A DNA stretch of 35,361 nucleotides from Curtobacterium sp. MCBA15_009 (lineage in GTDB: Bacteria; Actinomycetota; Actinomycetes; Actinomycetales; Microbacteriaceae), in contig NZ_MJGO01000013.1 in NCBI RefSeq assembly GCF_001864895.1, positions 1 through 35,361 of the forward strand. Reading direction: 5' to 3'. Under the pieces are notes generated by a model. That model saw only the letters and a list, made by a program, of their open reading frames with translations. It did not search any database and was not told the origin of the DNA. Both the position numbers and the translations under genes were made by a program. The first letter of the stretch is position 1; every line of letters begins with the position of its first letter. Positions 15,280-22,509 of this stretch are shown here, piece by piece.

Positions 15280-15939
15280 GTGTCCGACACCGTGGACGAC
15301 GCCACCACCGTGCACGACGCGAACCAGCGCGCACGCTACTGGCCGATCCCGATCCTCCGGGCCGTCCCCGCCGCGGTCATCGCCCTCGTCGTGACGTTCT
15401 CGTCGAACCACGCCGCCGGCTACGGCCTCGTGCTCTTCGGCACCTTCGCCCTGGTCGAGGGGCTCGTGCTCCTGTTCGCCGGCACCCGACGACTCCCGCT
15501 CGACGGGCGCGCGGCACGGACCACCGTGCTGCAGGCCGTCATCACGCTGCTCGCAGCGGTCGCCGGCTTCGCCCTGAACGGACTCGGGCTGCCGGCCTTC
15601 ATCACCGTCGTCGTCGCGTTCGCCGTGCTCACGGGGGCACTCGAGCTGACGCAGGGCCTCCGGGCCCGGCGCCGGTCGCCCTTCGCCCGCGACTGGACCA
15701 CGATCGGCGGCCTCACCCTGCTGCTCGCCGTCGCGTTCCTGCTCACCCCGCCGGACTACTCGCAGCAGCTCGGCGGCGTCGAGGAGGTCAGCGGCACGCT
15801 CGATGCCTCGATCGTCCTCGTCGGCCTGTTCGGCGCCTACCTCGCCATCACCGCGGTCTTCCACGTGATCGCGGGTCTCTCGCACAAGTGGGGAACGGCC
15901 ACACCGGCCGCCGCCCCGGACGGAGCACCACTCGCATGA
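15280..15939 (+). CDS. HdeD/DUF308-like six-helix membrane protein
   Basis: A 219-residue protein with about six membrane helices (from YWPIPILRAVPAAVIALVV to the last near residue 190), in the paired pattern of HdeD/DUF308 proteins. A charged N-terminus (DTVDDATTVHDANQRAR) and an Ala/Pro tail are cytosolic. Function unknown; database relatives are often mislabelled as acyl-CoA synthetases, which the sequence does not support. GTG 15280 is chosen because AAAGAGG lies just upstream; TAGGAT (15239-15244) is a likely -10. Its stop overlaps the next start (ATGA), so the two are coupled. Confidence 0.75.
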   Translation: MSDTVDDATTVHDANQRARYWPIPILRAVPAAVIALVVTFSSNHAAGYGLVLFGTFALVEGLVLLFAGTRRLPLDGRAARTTVLQAVITLLAAVAGFALNGLGLPAFITVVVAFAVLTGALELTQGLRARRRSPFARDWTTIGGLTLLLAVAFLLTPPDYSQQLGGVEEVSGTLDASIVLVGLFGAYLAITAVFHVIAGLSHKWGTATPAAAPDGAPLA

Positions 15940-16199
15940 CCACCCCCAGCCGACGCGACCGTCTCCGCCCGGTGGAGCTCCTCGGGATCTCCGCCATCGT
16001 CGCGGTGTTCACCGGGCTCGTCGTGCTGTTCTCGACGCGGGAACTGCAGCTCGCGGTGATCTTCCTCGGCATCGCGTTCATCGTGGTGGTCGTCGTGCTC
16101 GCCATGCTGCAGCTCGCCTCGTCGAGCGACCAGGACGACAACGACATGCTCGGTGGGCACAAGACGCCCGGCTCCGGGGACGGCGACGACTTCCACTGA
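15936..16199 (+). CDS. Small two-helix membrane protein
   Basis: An 87-residue protein with two membrane helices (ELLGISAIVAVFTGLVVLF and AVIFLGIAFIVVVVVLAML) and a polar, acidic C-terminus (SSSDQDDNDMLGGHK ... GDGDDFH) that may bind metal or a partner. The start overlaps the preceding stop by ATGA, so it is translated together with the HdeD-like protein and probably works with it. I do not know a function. Confidence 0.75.
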   Translation: MTTPSRRDRLRPVELLGISAIVAVFTGLVVLFSTRELQLAVIFLGIAFIVVVVVLAMLQLASSSDQDDNDMLGGHKTPGSGDGDDFH

Positions 16200-16300
16200 C
16201 GGCTGAGCCGTCCACGCCGACACGCCCGAGGTCACGGATCCGGCACGGTCCTGTCAGGTCCGCGGGTCCTCGCGACACCTCTGGGTGAAGGAGGTGGGAT

Positions 16301-16840
16301 GTGGACGTGACCACCGAGACGGACACCGATCTCGTCCGCGCGATGGCGCAGGGCGACACCGGCGCACTGGCGCGGGCGTTCGACCGGTACGCAGCCACGC
16401 TCACCCGGTACGCCTGGGCGCTCGTCGACGACCGGTCGGACGTCGAGGAGATCGTGCAGGACTCGTTCCTGACGCTCTGGCAGCGCGCGGACACCCTCGA
16501 CCTGCCGGCGGAGACCGTGCTCCCGTGGCTGCTCGTCGTCTGCCGCAACCACGCCTTCAACACCGGACGCAAGCAGGCCCGTCGTCGCGGTGACGAGCTG
16601 CCCGAGCACCTCGCGGCACCCGCCGACCACGAGGAGGCCCGCGAGACCCTCCGCTGGGTCCGGGCCGAGATCGCCGCGCTCCCCGACCTCGACCGCCGCA
16701 TCTGCGAGCTCTGCCTGCTCGAGGGGCACTCCTACGCCGAGGCCGCCGAGGCGCTCGGTCTGACCGTCGGCGCCGTCACCCAGCGGGTCTCCCGCAACCG
16801 ACGCCGACTCAAGAAGGTGGTGATGCACGATGAACACTGA
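16301..16840 (+). CDS. ECF RNA polymerase sigma factor
   Basis: A 179-residue sigma-70 family ECF factor. Region 2: FDRYAATLTRYAWALVDDRSDVEEIVQDSFLTLWQRAD (core binding and -10 recognition). Region 4: LPDLDRRICELCLLEGHSYAEAAEALGLTVGAVTQRVSRNRRRLKK (helix-turn-helix for -35). The GTG start is fixed by GAAGGAGGTG five nt upstream. It overlaps the next gene by 11 bp, the usual sigma/anti-sigma arrangement. Upstream, GGTCCTGTCAGGTCCGCGGG (16247-16266) followed by CGACAC could be an autoregulated promoter, but this is weak. Confidence 0.92.
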   Translation: MDVTTETDTDLVRAMAQGDTGALARAFDRYAATLTRYAWALVDDRSDVEEIVQDSFLTLWQRADTLDLPAETVLPWLLVVCRNHAFNTGRKQARRRGDELPEHLAAPADHEEARETLRWVRAEIAALPDLDRRICELCLLEGHSYAEAAEALGLTVGAVTQRVSRNRRRLKKVVMHDEH

Positions 16841-17600
16841 GCCTCCCCAGGGGGACGACCTGCACCGCATGCTCGTCTCGATGAAGCAGAACGTCCTCGA
16901 ACGTGCCACCCCGCGCCCGGAGCGCCGCCGCTTCCGCCCGGGCATCGCGCTCGGTGTCGTCGGACTGTTGGCGATCGGGACGGCGACGGGAGCCGTGGCG
17001 CTGTCCCTGTCGCAGCAGGACGTCGACCCGATCGCGGCCCCCACCCAGACCCAGCAGCCCGAACCCTCGCCGTCCGCAACGACCCCGTCCTCGGCGCCGA
17101 TCACGGATGCTCCGACCCCCACGCCGACGCAGGCGCCGCCGTCCACGGTCGCGACGATCCCGACCGACTGTCGCGCGCTCGTCTCGGCGGCGGACTACGA
17201 CCGCTTCTTCGGTTCGACGCCGTTGACCCAGCAGGACCCGCCGTCCGGGACGGAACGTGTCCCGGACGGCCAGGACCGAGAGGGCGTCGAGTCGAAGGTG
17301 TCCTGCACGTGGCGTGACCCGAGGGCGGACATCTCCGGGATCGAGGTCCGGGCCGGCACCGCCACCGAAGCCGTCATCCAGCAGGAGATCGAGGAGTTCC
17401 CCGCGTACGACGGTGGGGGGACGTGCGCGGAGCGTGACGGCGGGACCTTCTGCCAGTCCCGCGGGATCGTCGAACCGTACGGCGTCGAGAAGGCATACAC
17501 GTACTACACGCGTGGTGACACCTGGATCACCATCGAGCAGACCAACGTCCCGACCGACGGGCTCCTGCCCGCACTCATCGCGACGTTCTGGGGGGACTGA
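16830..17600 (+). CDS. Membrane-anchored partner of the ECF sigma, unusual anti-sigma candidate
   Basis: A 256-residue single-pass protein. The cytosolic N-terminus is short (about 31 residues, HRMLVSMKQNVLERATPRPE) and lacks the HxxxCxxC of zinc anti-sigma factors. One membrane helix follows (about 32-52), then a Pro/Thr/Ser-rich linker (65-110) and an outer domain with four Cys (CRALVSAADYDRFF, SCTW, TCAE, FCQS) that resembles secreted DUF3558-like sensor/lipoprotein domains. The overlap with the sigma gene makes it its cognate regulator by context, perhaps sensing an envelope signal. Evidence for true anti-sigma function is positional only. Confidence 0.75.
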   Translation: MNTEPPQGDDLHRMLVSMKQNVLERATPRPERRRFRPGIALGVVGLLAIGTATGAVALSLSQQDVDPIAAPTQTQQPEPSPSATTPSSAPITDAPTPTPTQAPPSTVATIPTDCRALVSAADYDRFFGSTPLTQQDPPSGTERVPDGQDREGVESKVSCTWRDPRADISGIEVRAGTATEAVIQQEIEEFPAYDGGGTCAERDGGTFCQSRGIVEPYGVEKAYTYYTRGDTWITIEQTNVPTDGLLPALIATFWGD

Positions 17601-17605
17601 CGGCG

Positions 17606-17639
17606 GGGAGGCGCGGGGCGGCGACGACCCGTGCCTCCC
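17606..17639. terminator. Terminator after the sigma operon
   Basis: GGGAGGCGCGGG (17606-17617) pairs with CCCGTGCCTCCC (17628-17639) with one G-U pair. It lies between convergent genes. Its right arm reads CGGACGGGAGGCACGGG on the minus strand, matching the recurrent terminator family. Confidence 0.7.
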
Positions 17640-17692
17640 GTCCGTCGGTGGGGGACCCCGGACGTGCGCCGCCCGGACGACGGGCGCCGTCG

Positions 17693-18571
17693 TCAGGCGA
17701 CGCGCGCCGCCACGACGTCGCGCGCGAGCGTGCGCACGGCACGGTTGGGCTCGGGGCTCGACCGCACGGCGAGGCCGATGCGGAGGGGCTCGACGTCGTC
17801 CTCCAGGTCGAGCACAGCGCCGTCGTACCGCGCCCCCGAGTCCGGCACGACCCCGACCCCGAGGCCGGCCGAGGCGAACCGGACCACGGCGGGCATGTCG
17901 TTCATCTCGGCGACGATGCGGCGACGGATCCCCAGCCGCTCGAGCGCACCGTCGAGGATGATCCGGTTGCCGAACCCGTGCGCCGTGTCGACGAAGGGCT
18001 CGTCGGCCAGTTCGGCGAGCGACACCGACGACCGGTCGGCGAGCGGGTGGTCCGGGGCGGTGAACACCCGGAAGGGCATCTCCCGCAACGGCTCCACGAC
18101 GACGCCGGCGGGCACGACCGGCAGGCCCGAGTAGGCGAGGTCGAGCCGTCCGGCGACCAGGTCCTGCACGAGACCGGTCGTCCCCGACGGCGAGGTCATC
18201 AACTCGACGGCGACGAGCGGGTGCCGTCGCCGGAACCGCTGCAGGACGCCCGTCAGGTCGACGATGTCCATGCTCGTGAAGATGCCGAGGCGCACCCGGC
18301 CGCGCAGGTCGGCGTCGTCGACGGTCGCCAGGTCACGCATCCGGTCGAGCGACTCGAGCACCGCGCGGGCGTGGGGGAGCAGGTCCTCGCCGGCGGGGGT
18401 CAGGACGAGCCGTCGACCGGTGCGGTCGAAGAGCCGCACCCCGAGGGTGCGTTCGAGCGAGGCGATGCCCGCGGACACGGTCGACTGCGCCGTCCAGAGC
18501 CGTTCGGCGGCACGGGTGACGCCGCCCTCGGACGCGACGGCGACGAACTGTTCGAGCAGACGGGTCTCCAC
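17693..18571 (-). CDS. LysR family regulator divergent from MFS gene
   Basis: A 292-residue LysR-type regulator: winged helix LLEQFVAVASEGGVTRAAERLWTAQSTVSAGIASLERTLGVRLFDRTGRRLVLTPAGE (about 4-58), linker helix, then a periplasmic-binding-like effector domain (RGRVRLGIFTSMD ... GFGNRIILDGAL ... ASAGLGVGVVPDSG). The GTG at 18571 places the domain at the usual distance; an ATG at 18604 is possible but would precede the -10-like GATGAT. It is divergent from an MFS transporter, the normal arrangement for a LysR activator of an exporter. The effector is unknown. Confidence 0.88.
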   Translation of the reverse strand: METRLLEQFVAVASEGGVTRAAERLWTAQSTVSAGIASLERTLGVRLFDRTGRRLVLTPAGEDLLPHARAVLESLDRMRDLATVDDADLRGRVRLGIFTSMDIVDLTGVLQRFRRRHPLVAVELMTSPSGTTGLVQDLVAGRLDLAYSGLPVVPAGVVVEPLREMPFRVFTAPDHPLADRSSVSLAELADEPFVDTAHGFGNRIILDGALERLGIRRRIVAEMNDMPAVVRFASAGLGVGVVPDSGARYDGAVLDLEDDVEPLRIGLAVRSSPEPNRAVRTLARDVVAARVA

Positions 18572-18572
18572 C

Positions 18573-18587
18573 GGTCGATCATCGACC
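18573..18587. promoter_or_regulatory. Palindrome in the lysR/MFS intergenic region
   Basis: GGTCGATCATCGACC is a perfect 15-bp palindrome that covers the likely lysR -10 (GATGAT, 18583-18578). It suits autorepression by the LysR protein. Further ATCGATGCC motifs occur at about 18590 and 18645. Confidence 0.45.
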
Positions 18588-18653
18588 CGATCGATGCCGC
18601 ACATCAAGACGATCCGTTGGACTCGATGGCGTCGGAGCGGGAGCATCGATGCC

Positions 18654-19913
18654 ATGACCACCGTCACCGAGCCGACGTCCGCAGCTGCGGCCGACCGAGT
18701 CCCCGCACCGCGCGGCCGTCCGTCCCACACCCGGCGGCGGCACGGCTTCGGGTTCTGGGCGGTCGCGTTCGCCTTCCTGGCCGTCATGGCGTTCGCGACG
18801 GTGCCCGCACCGCTGTACGTCGTCTACCAGGCGCGTGACGGGTTCCCGACCTTCACCACCACCGTGGTCTTCGCGGCGTACGGCGTGGGCGTCGTCGTGT
18901 CCCTGTTCCTGGCGGGCCACCTGAGCGACGTGCACGGCCGGCGACCCCTCGTCCTCGTGTCGATCGCCCTCGAGCTCGTCGCCGCCGTGCTGTTCCTGCT
19001 CTGGAACGACGTCGCGGGGCTCGTCGTCGCGCGACTCGTCACCGGCCTCGGCGTCGGACTGCTCACGGCGACGGCCACCGCGCACCTCGGGGAGCTGCGG
19101 GTGCGGGCGACCGGTTCCGACGCCGCGGCGAAGGGGGCGAGCGTCGCGGCCGGTGCGGTGAACCTCGGTGGCCTGTCGCTCGGCGCGCTCGTCGGCGGTG
19201 CGCTGGCCGAGTTCGTCGCCCGTCCGCTCGTGGTGCCGTACGTGGTGTTCGTCGTCGCGCTCGCCGTGGCCTTCGTGCTCGTGCTCGCGGCGCCCGAGAC
19301 GGTGGACCGGCCGACCGCCCCGGTGCCGTACCGACCCCAGCGCATGCAGGCGCCGGACGGCGAGGGGGCCGCCTTCTGGGCCGCCGGCACCGCGGCCTTC
19401 GCGGCGCTCGCCGTGCAGGGGCTGTTCACCTCCGTCGCCCCGACGTTCCTCGGCACCACGTTCCACGTCACCGACCGCCTGGCCGCGGGGGCGACGACCT
19501 TCGGCGTGTTCGCCGCGAGTGCCCTCTCGCAGATCGTCTTCGCCCGGCTGACGCAGCGCGCGCAGATCCGGCTCGGCCTGGTGCTGCTCGTCGGCGGCCT
19601 CGCGGTCCTGGCCGTCGCGGCCGTCCTGCTGCAGGTGGCGGGCTTCATCGGCGGCGGGGTCGTCGCCGGCGCCGGTGTCGGGCTGCTCTTCCGCGCCGCG
19701 ATCGGCAGCGCCGGGGCGCTCGTCGGCCCGGAGCGGCGCGGCGGGGTGCTCGCGGCGACCTTCCTCATCGCCTACGCGGGCCTCACCGTGCCGGTCGTGG
19801 CCGTGGGCGCCGCGCTCCTCGTCGTCCCGACGCTGCCGGTCCTGATCGGGTACGTCGTGTTCGTCGCCGTGCTGGCCGTCGTCGCCGGGGTCCGGTTGGC
19901 CGCGCGCGCCTGA
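18654..19913 (+). CDS. MFS transporter
   Basis: A 419-residue major facilitator protein with about 12 membrane helices. The helix 2-3 loop has the MFS signature LSDVHGRRPLVLVS, and helix 5 has small-residue packing (GASVAAGAVNLGGLSLGALVGGALAEF). The N-terminal 35 residues are polar and cytosolic. The family exports drugs or small metabolites; the cargo cannot be told. Start ATG 18654 lies in GCATCGATGCC with no strong ribosome site. The divergent LysR gene is the probable regulator. Confidence 0.88.
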   Translation: MTTVTEPTSAAAADRVPAPRGRPSHTRRRHGFGFWAVAFAFLAVMAFATVPAPLYVVYQARDGFPTFTTTVVFAAYGVGVVVSLFLAGHLSDVHGRRPLVLVSIALELVAAVLFLLWNDVAGLVVARLVTGLGVGLLTATATAHLGELRVRATGSDAAAKGASVAAGAVNLGGLSLGALVGGALAEFVARPLVVPYVVFVVALAVAFVLVLAAPETVDRPTAPVPYRPQRMQAPDGEGAAFWAAGTAAFAALAVQGLFTSVAPTFLGTTFHVTDRLAAGATTFGVFAASALSQIVFARLTQRAQIRLGLVLLVGGLAVLAVAAVLLQVAGFIGGGVVAGAGVGLLFRAAIGSAGALVGPERRGGVLAATFLIAYAGLTVPVVAVGAALLVVPTLPVLIGYVVFVAVLAVVAGVRLAARA

Positions 19914-19959
19914 TCGGGTGCGCCGTACCGACACGACCCCGCGGTCGTGCCGCCTCCGG

Positions 19960-19965
19960 CATACT
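19960..19965 (+). promoter_or_regulatory. -10 box for leaderless mRNA
   Basis: CATACT lies 6 nt before the GTG at 19972. Confidence 0.4.
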
Positions 19966-19971
19966 GGGCGC

Positions 19972-20571
19972 GTGTCCCAGCAGCGCAACCGGTCCGTCGT
20001 CACCGGACTCGCCGCGGTGATCGCGGTCGGTCTCGTCGCCGGGGGCGTGTACCTGACGGCCGAGCGCGGCACCGACGACCCGACCATCGGCGGTGCGACC
20101 ACCACGCGGGGCGCCGCTCCCGCACCGTCCGGCGACGGCACCGTCACCATCACGCGCACCGGGCCGGACCTGCCCGGTGGCGACGTGCTCGACCGGTGCG
20201 GGTCCTCGAGCCGGTCCGCCGTGGCGGAGTACGACACCGACGCGCTCGGACGGATCACCATGCAGTGCGGCACCTCGGCACAGGGCTACGAGCACATCCG
20301 CGTCCGGCACACCGCCGACTGGCAGGAGGTCGTCGCCGGCCACGGCTCGCGGGACTGGGACGACGCCATGCTCACGGCCGTGCAGACCGCCCTCGAGGAC
20401 CCGCGAACCGGGTTCCCGCTCGACGCCGGCGACGGCAAGGTCTGCTACGCCGCTCCCGTGCGGTTCGACGACGGCTCGCGCCCCGACGCCGACCCCTTCG
20501 TGAAGGTCATCGTCTCGGCGACGACCGACCGCGTCATCACGGCGTACCCGACGCGCACCGACGACTGCTGA
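19972..20571 (+). CDS. Single-pass anchored protein of unknown function
   Basis: A 199-residue protein. One N-terminal membrane helix (VVTGLAAVIAVGLVAGGVYL, residues 9-28) anchors a Thr/Gly/Pro linker and an outer domain with four Cys (DRCGSSS, MQCGTS, KVCYAA, TDDC at the end) that could form two disulfides. I do not recognise the domain. The GTG start is supported by the adjacent -10 and absence of another start. It has no operon partner: 58 nt after the MFS stop, and followed by a convergent repeat-bearing gap. Confidence 0.65.
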   Translation: MSQQRNRSVVTGLAAVIAVGLVAGGVYLTAERGTDDPTIGGATTTRGAAPAPSGDGTVTITRTGPDLPGGDVLDRCGSSSRSAVAEYDTDALGRITMQCGTSAQGYEHIRVRHTADWQEVVAGHGSRDWDDAMLTAVQTALEDPRTGFPLDAGDGKVCYAAPVRFDDGSRPDADPFVKVIVSATTDRVITAYPTRTDDC

Positions 20572-20658
20572 CGCGGGGGCGGGCACCGCGAGCCGGGGGC
20601 CGGGGGCCCGGGCCGCGGGCCGGCCGCCGGTTGCCGGTCGGAGTCGGCGCGTGCGTGC

Positions 20659-20702
20659 ATGCGTGTGCAGTCTGCGACAGACCACGTGACGATCGACTCG
20701 TG
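20659..20702. repeat. 44-bp direct repeat, copy 1
   Basis: It matches 20730-20773 at 35 of 44 positions; shared blocks are ATGCGTGTGCA, TGCGAC and CGATCGACT. It lies in the 291-bp convergent gap 20572-20862, which holds no gene. Confidence 0.65.
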
Positions 20703-20729
20703 TCCGGTCGGAACATGCGCACGAAGCCG

Positions 20730-20773
20730 ATGCGTGTGCACCGTGCGACGGCACACGCGTCGATCGACTGGTG
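20730..20773. repeat. 44-bp direct repeat, copy 2
   Basis: Second copy, 71 bp after the first. The rest of the gap is GC-rich (tandem GGGGCC-like runs at 20580-20630, GCCGGCC-rich at 20800-20850) and could contain weak terminators for the two convergent genes. Confidence 0.65.
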
Positions 20774-20862
20774 GATCGTCGCGAACCGGGTGCCAGCCGG
20801 CTCGGCCCGCCCGGCCCGCGCCCGGCCGGCCGCCGCCCGTCGCGCCGCGCCGCGCAGCCGCG

Positions 20863-21777
20863 CTACGCGTGCACGTCGTGCTCGTGCCGCCGGTGCGACA
20901 CCGGCTCGAGCTGGAACGTCGAGTGCTCCACGGGGACGTCGAAGTGCTCGGCGACGCACTGCTGCAGCTCGTCGAGGATCGCCGGGGCGTGCGCGGTCGA
21001 GAAGCAGTGGTCGTCCACCACGACGTGCGCGGTGAGGTTCGGGACGCCGGTCGCCACCAGGGTCGCGTGCAGGTCGTGCACCGCGATGACGTGGTCGAGC
21101 TCGAGGATGTGCCGCCGCACCGAGTCGAGGTCGAGCCCCGGCGGCGTCGCCTCGAGCAGCACGTTCGCCGTCTCGCGGAGCAGCCGGACGGCCCGCGGCA
21201 GGATGAGCAGCCCGATGAGGATCGCGGCGACGGAGTCCGCACGCTCCCACCCGGTCAGCAGGAGCACGACCGCGGCGACGATGACGGCGACCGAGCCGAG
21301 GGTGTCGTTGAGCACCTCGAGCCGGGCGGCTCGTGAGGTGAACCCCTCGCCGGAGGCCCGGAGCAGCACCGCGTACGCCACGACGTTGCCGACGAGCCCG
21401 ACCACGCCGAAGACGAGCAGGGGTCCGGCGTGGACCTCGTCGGGGACGAACAGCCGTTGCACCGCCGAGATGACGACGTAGACGCCGACCGCGAGCAGGA
21501 TCGCCGCCTGCGCCGTGGCACCGAGCACCTCGGCGCGCTGGAAGCCCCAGGTGCGCTGCGCGGTCGGGCTGCGGCGGGCCAGGCGGGTCGCCACCAGGCC
21601 GATGCCGAGCCCGCCGGTGTCGACCACCATGTGCCCGGCGTCGACGAGCAGAGCGAGCGAGCCGGTGAGGACCGCACCGACCACCTCGGCCAGCAGGATC
21701 GCGGCCGAGATGCAGAACGCGACGAGCAGCGCGCGCTCGGACGCGTGCCCGTGCGCGTGTCCGTGGTCGTGACCCAT
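20863..21777 (-). CDS. CDF family metal cation efflux protein
   Basis: A 304-residue cation diffusion facilitator exporting Zn2+ or a similar metal in exchange for protons. The His-rich N-terminus (MGHDHGHAHGH) precedes six membrane helices. Helix 2 carries the metal site DAGHMVVD (HxxxD). In helix 5 the matching site reads EVLNDTLGSV, so Glu stands where ZitB/CzcD have His. A cytosolic C-terminal ferredoxin-like domain follows (DLHATLVATGVPNLTAHVVVDDHCF). The ATG at 21777 is selected because TACGAT lies 7 nt upstream; an ATG three codons earlier overlaps that box. Divergent from the DUF4166 gene. Confidence 0.9.
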   Translation of the reverse strand: MGHDHGHAHGHASERALLVAFCISAAILLAEVVGAVLTGSLALLVDAGHMVVDTGGLGIGLVATRLARRSPTAQRTWGFQRAEVLGATAQAAILLAVGVYVVISAVQRLFVPDEVHAGPLLVFGVVGLVGNVVAYAVLLRASGEGFTSRAARLEVLNDTLGSVAVIVAAVVLLLTGWERADSVAAILIGLLILPRAVRLLRETANVLLEATPPGLDLDSVRRHILELDHVIAVHDLHATLVATGVPNLTAHVVVDDHCFSTAHAPAILDELQQCVAEHFDVPVEHSTFQLEPVSHRRHEHDVHA

Positions 21778-21784
21778 GCCCGTC

Positions 21785-21818
21785 ATCGTATTGACCCGCA
21801 CCGACGACGTGCCAGGAT
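21785..21818. promoter_or_regulatory. Divergent promoters of CDF and DUF4166 genes
   Basis: Leftward: TACGAT (21790-21785), 7 nt before the CDF ATG. Rightward: TTGACC (21791-21796), 16-nt spacer, CAGGAT (21813-21818), 7 nt before the GTG at 21826. Only 48 bp separate the two coding regions. Confidence 0.5.
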
Positions 21819-21825
21819 CGGCAGG

Positions 21826-22509
21826 GTGCACCGGTCGCCCTACCAGCTGTCCACACCGCCCGACGTCCTGGCGCGGCTGCACCCACGGCTCCGGACGTAC
21901 TTCGGGGCGATCCCGCCGGGCCACGTGGGTCGCGGCGAGGGCGTCTTCACCGTCGTCGGCACACCCCGCCGCTGGCTCTGGCCGGTACTCTCCGTGTTCG
22001 CCCGCGACGCCGTGATGTTCCCGGTGTGGGAACGGGACGTCCCGTTCACGGTCGAGAACCGTCCGGTCCGCGTCGGACGCGGCACCGGCACCGGCACCGG
22101 CCAGGAGGCCCGCCCCGCGGTCCGCGCACACCGCACCTTCCGGTTCCGCTCCGGCAGCCGCACGATGGTCGACGCCATCACCGCCGAGCCCGCCGGCCTC
22201 GTCGACCACCTCGGTCGCCGCGGGCGTGTCAGCGCCCGGCTCCGGGCGCAGGTCGACGCGCACGGTCCGGACGCGGGCGCCCTGCGCCTGGTTTCCACGC
22301 ACGTGTCGTTCCGTGCGCTGGGACGCGAGGTGCGCCTCCCGGCCGTCGTCTCGCCGCGCGTGACGCTCGTGGAACGATTCGATGACGAAGCGGACGTGCA
22401 GCGCGTGTCCCTGGTGCTCTCGGCCCCGGTGCTCGGCACGCTGTACCGGTACGAGGGGGCGTTCCGGTACGCCGTCGTGCCCGATGCCGGTCCGGGAAGG
22501 GGACGTTGA
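21826..22509 (+). CDS. DUF4166 domain protein
   Basis: A 227-residue soluble protein with the DUF4166 pattern: LHPRLRTYFGAIPPGHVGRGEGVFTVVGTPRRWLWP, WERDVPFTVENRP, HRTFRFRSGSRTMVDAI, and a closing VLGTLYRYEGAFRY. In other bacteria this domain is often fused to, or beside, an NAD-dependent epimerase; here its stop overlaps the epimerase start (TGATG). Function is unknown; a lipid- or polyketide-like ligand-binding role has been suggested by context only. The GTG start is supported by the adjacent promoter. Confidence 0.8.
   Translation: MHRSPYQLSTPPDVLARLHPRLRTYFGAIPPGHVGRGEGVFTVVGTPRRWLWPVLSVFARDAVMFPVWERDVPFTVENRPVRVGRGTGTGTGQEARPAVRAHRTFRFRSGSRTMVDAITAEPAGLVDHLGRRGRVSARLRAQVDAHGPDAGALRLVSTHVSFRALGREVRLPAVVSPRVTLVERFDDEADVQRVSLVLSAPVLGTLYRYEGAFRYAVVPDAGPGRGR

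Noticed and set aside
15280..15939. Acyl-CoA synthetase
   Set aside because: This label is common for relatives, but the protein is a small six-helix membrane protein without AMP-binding motifs.
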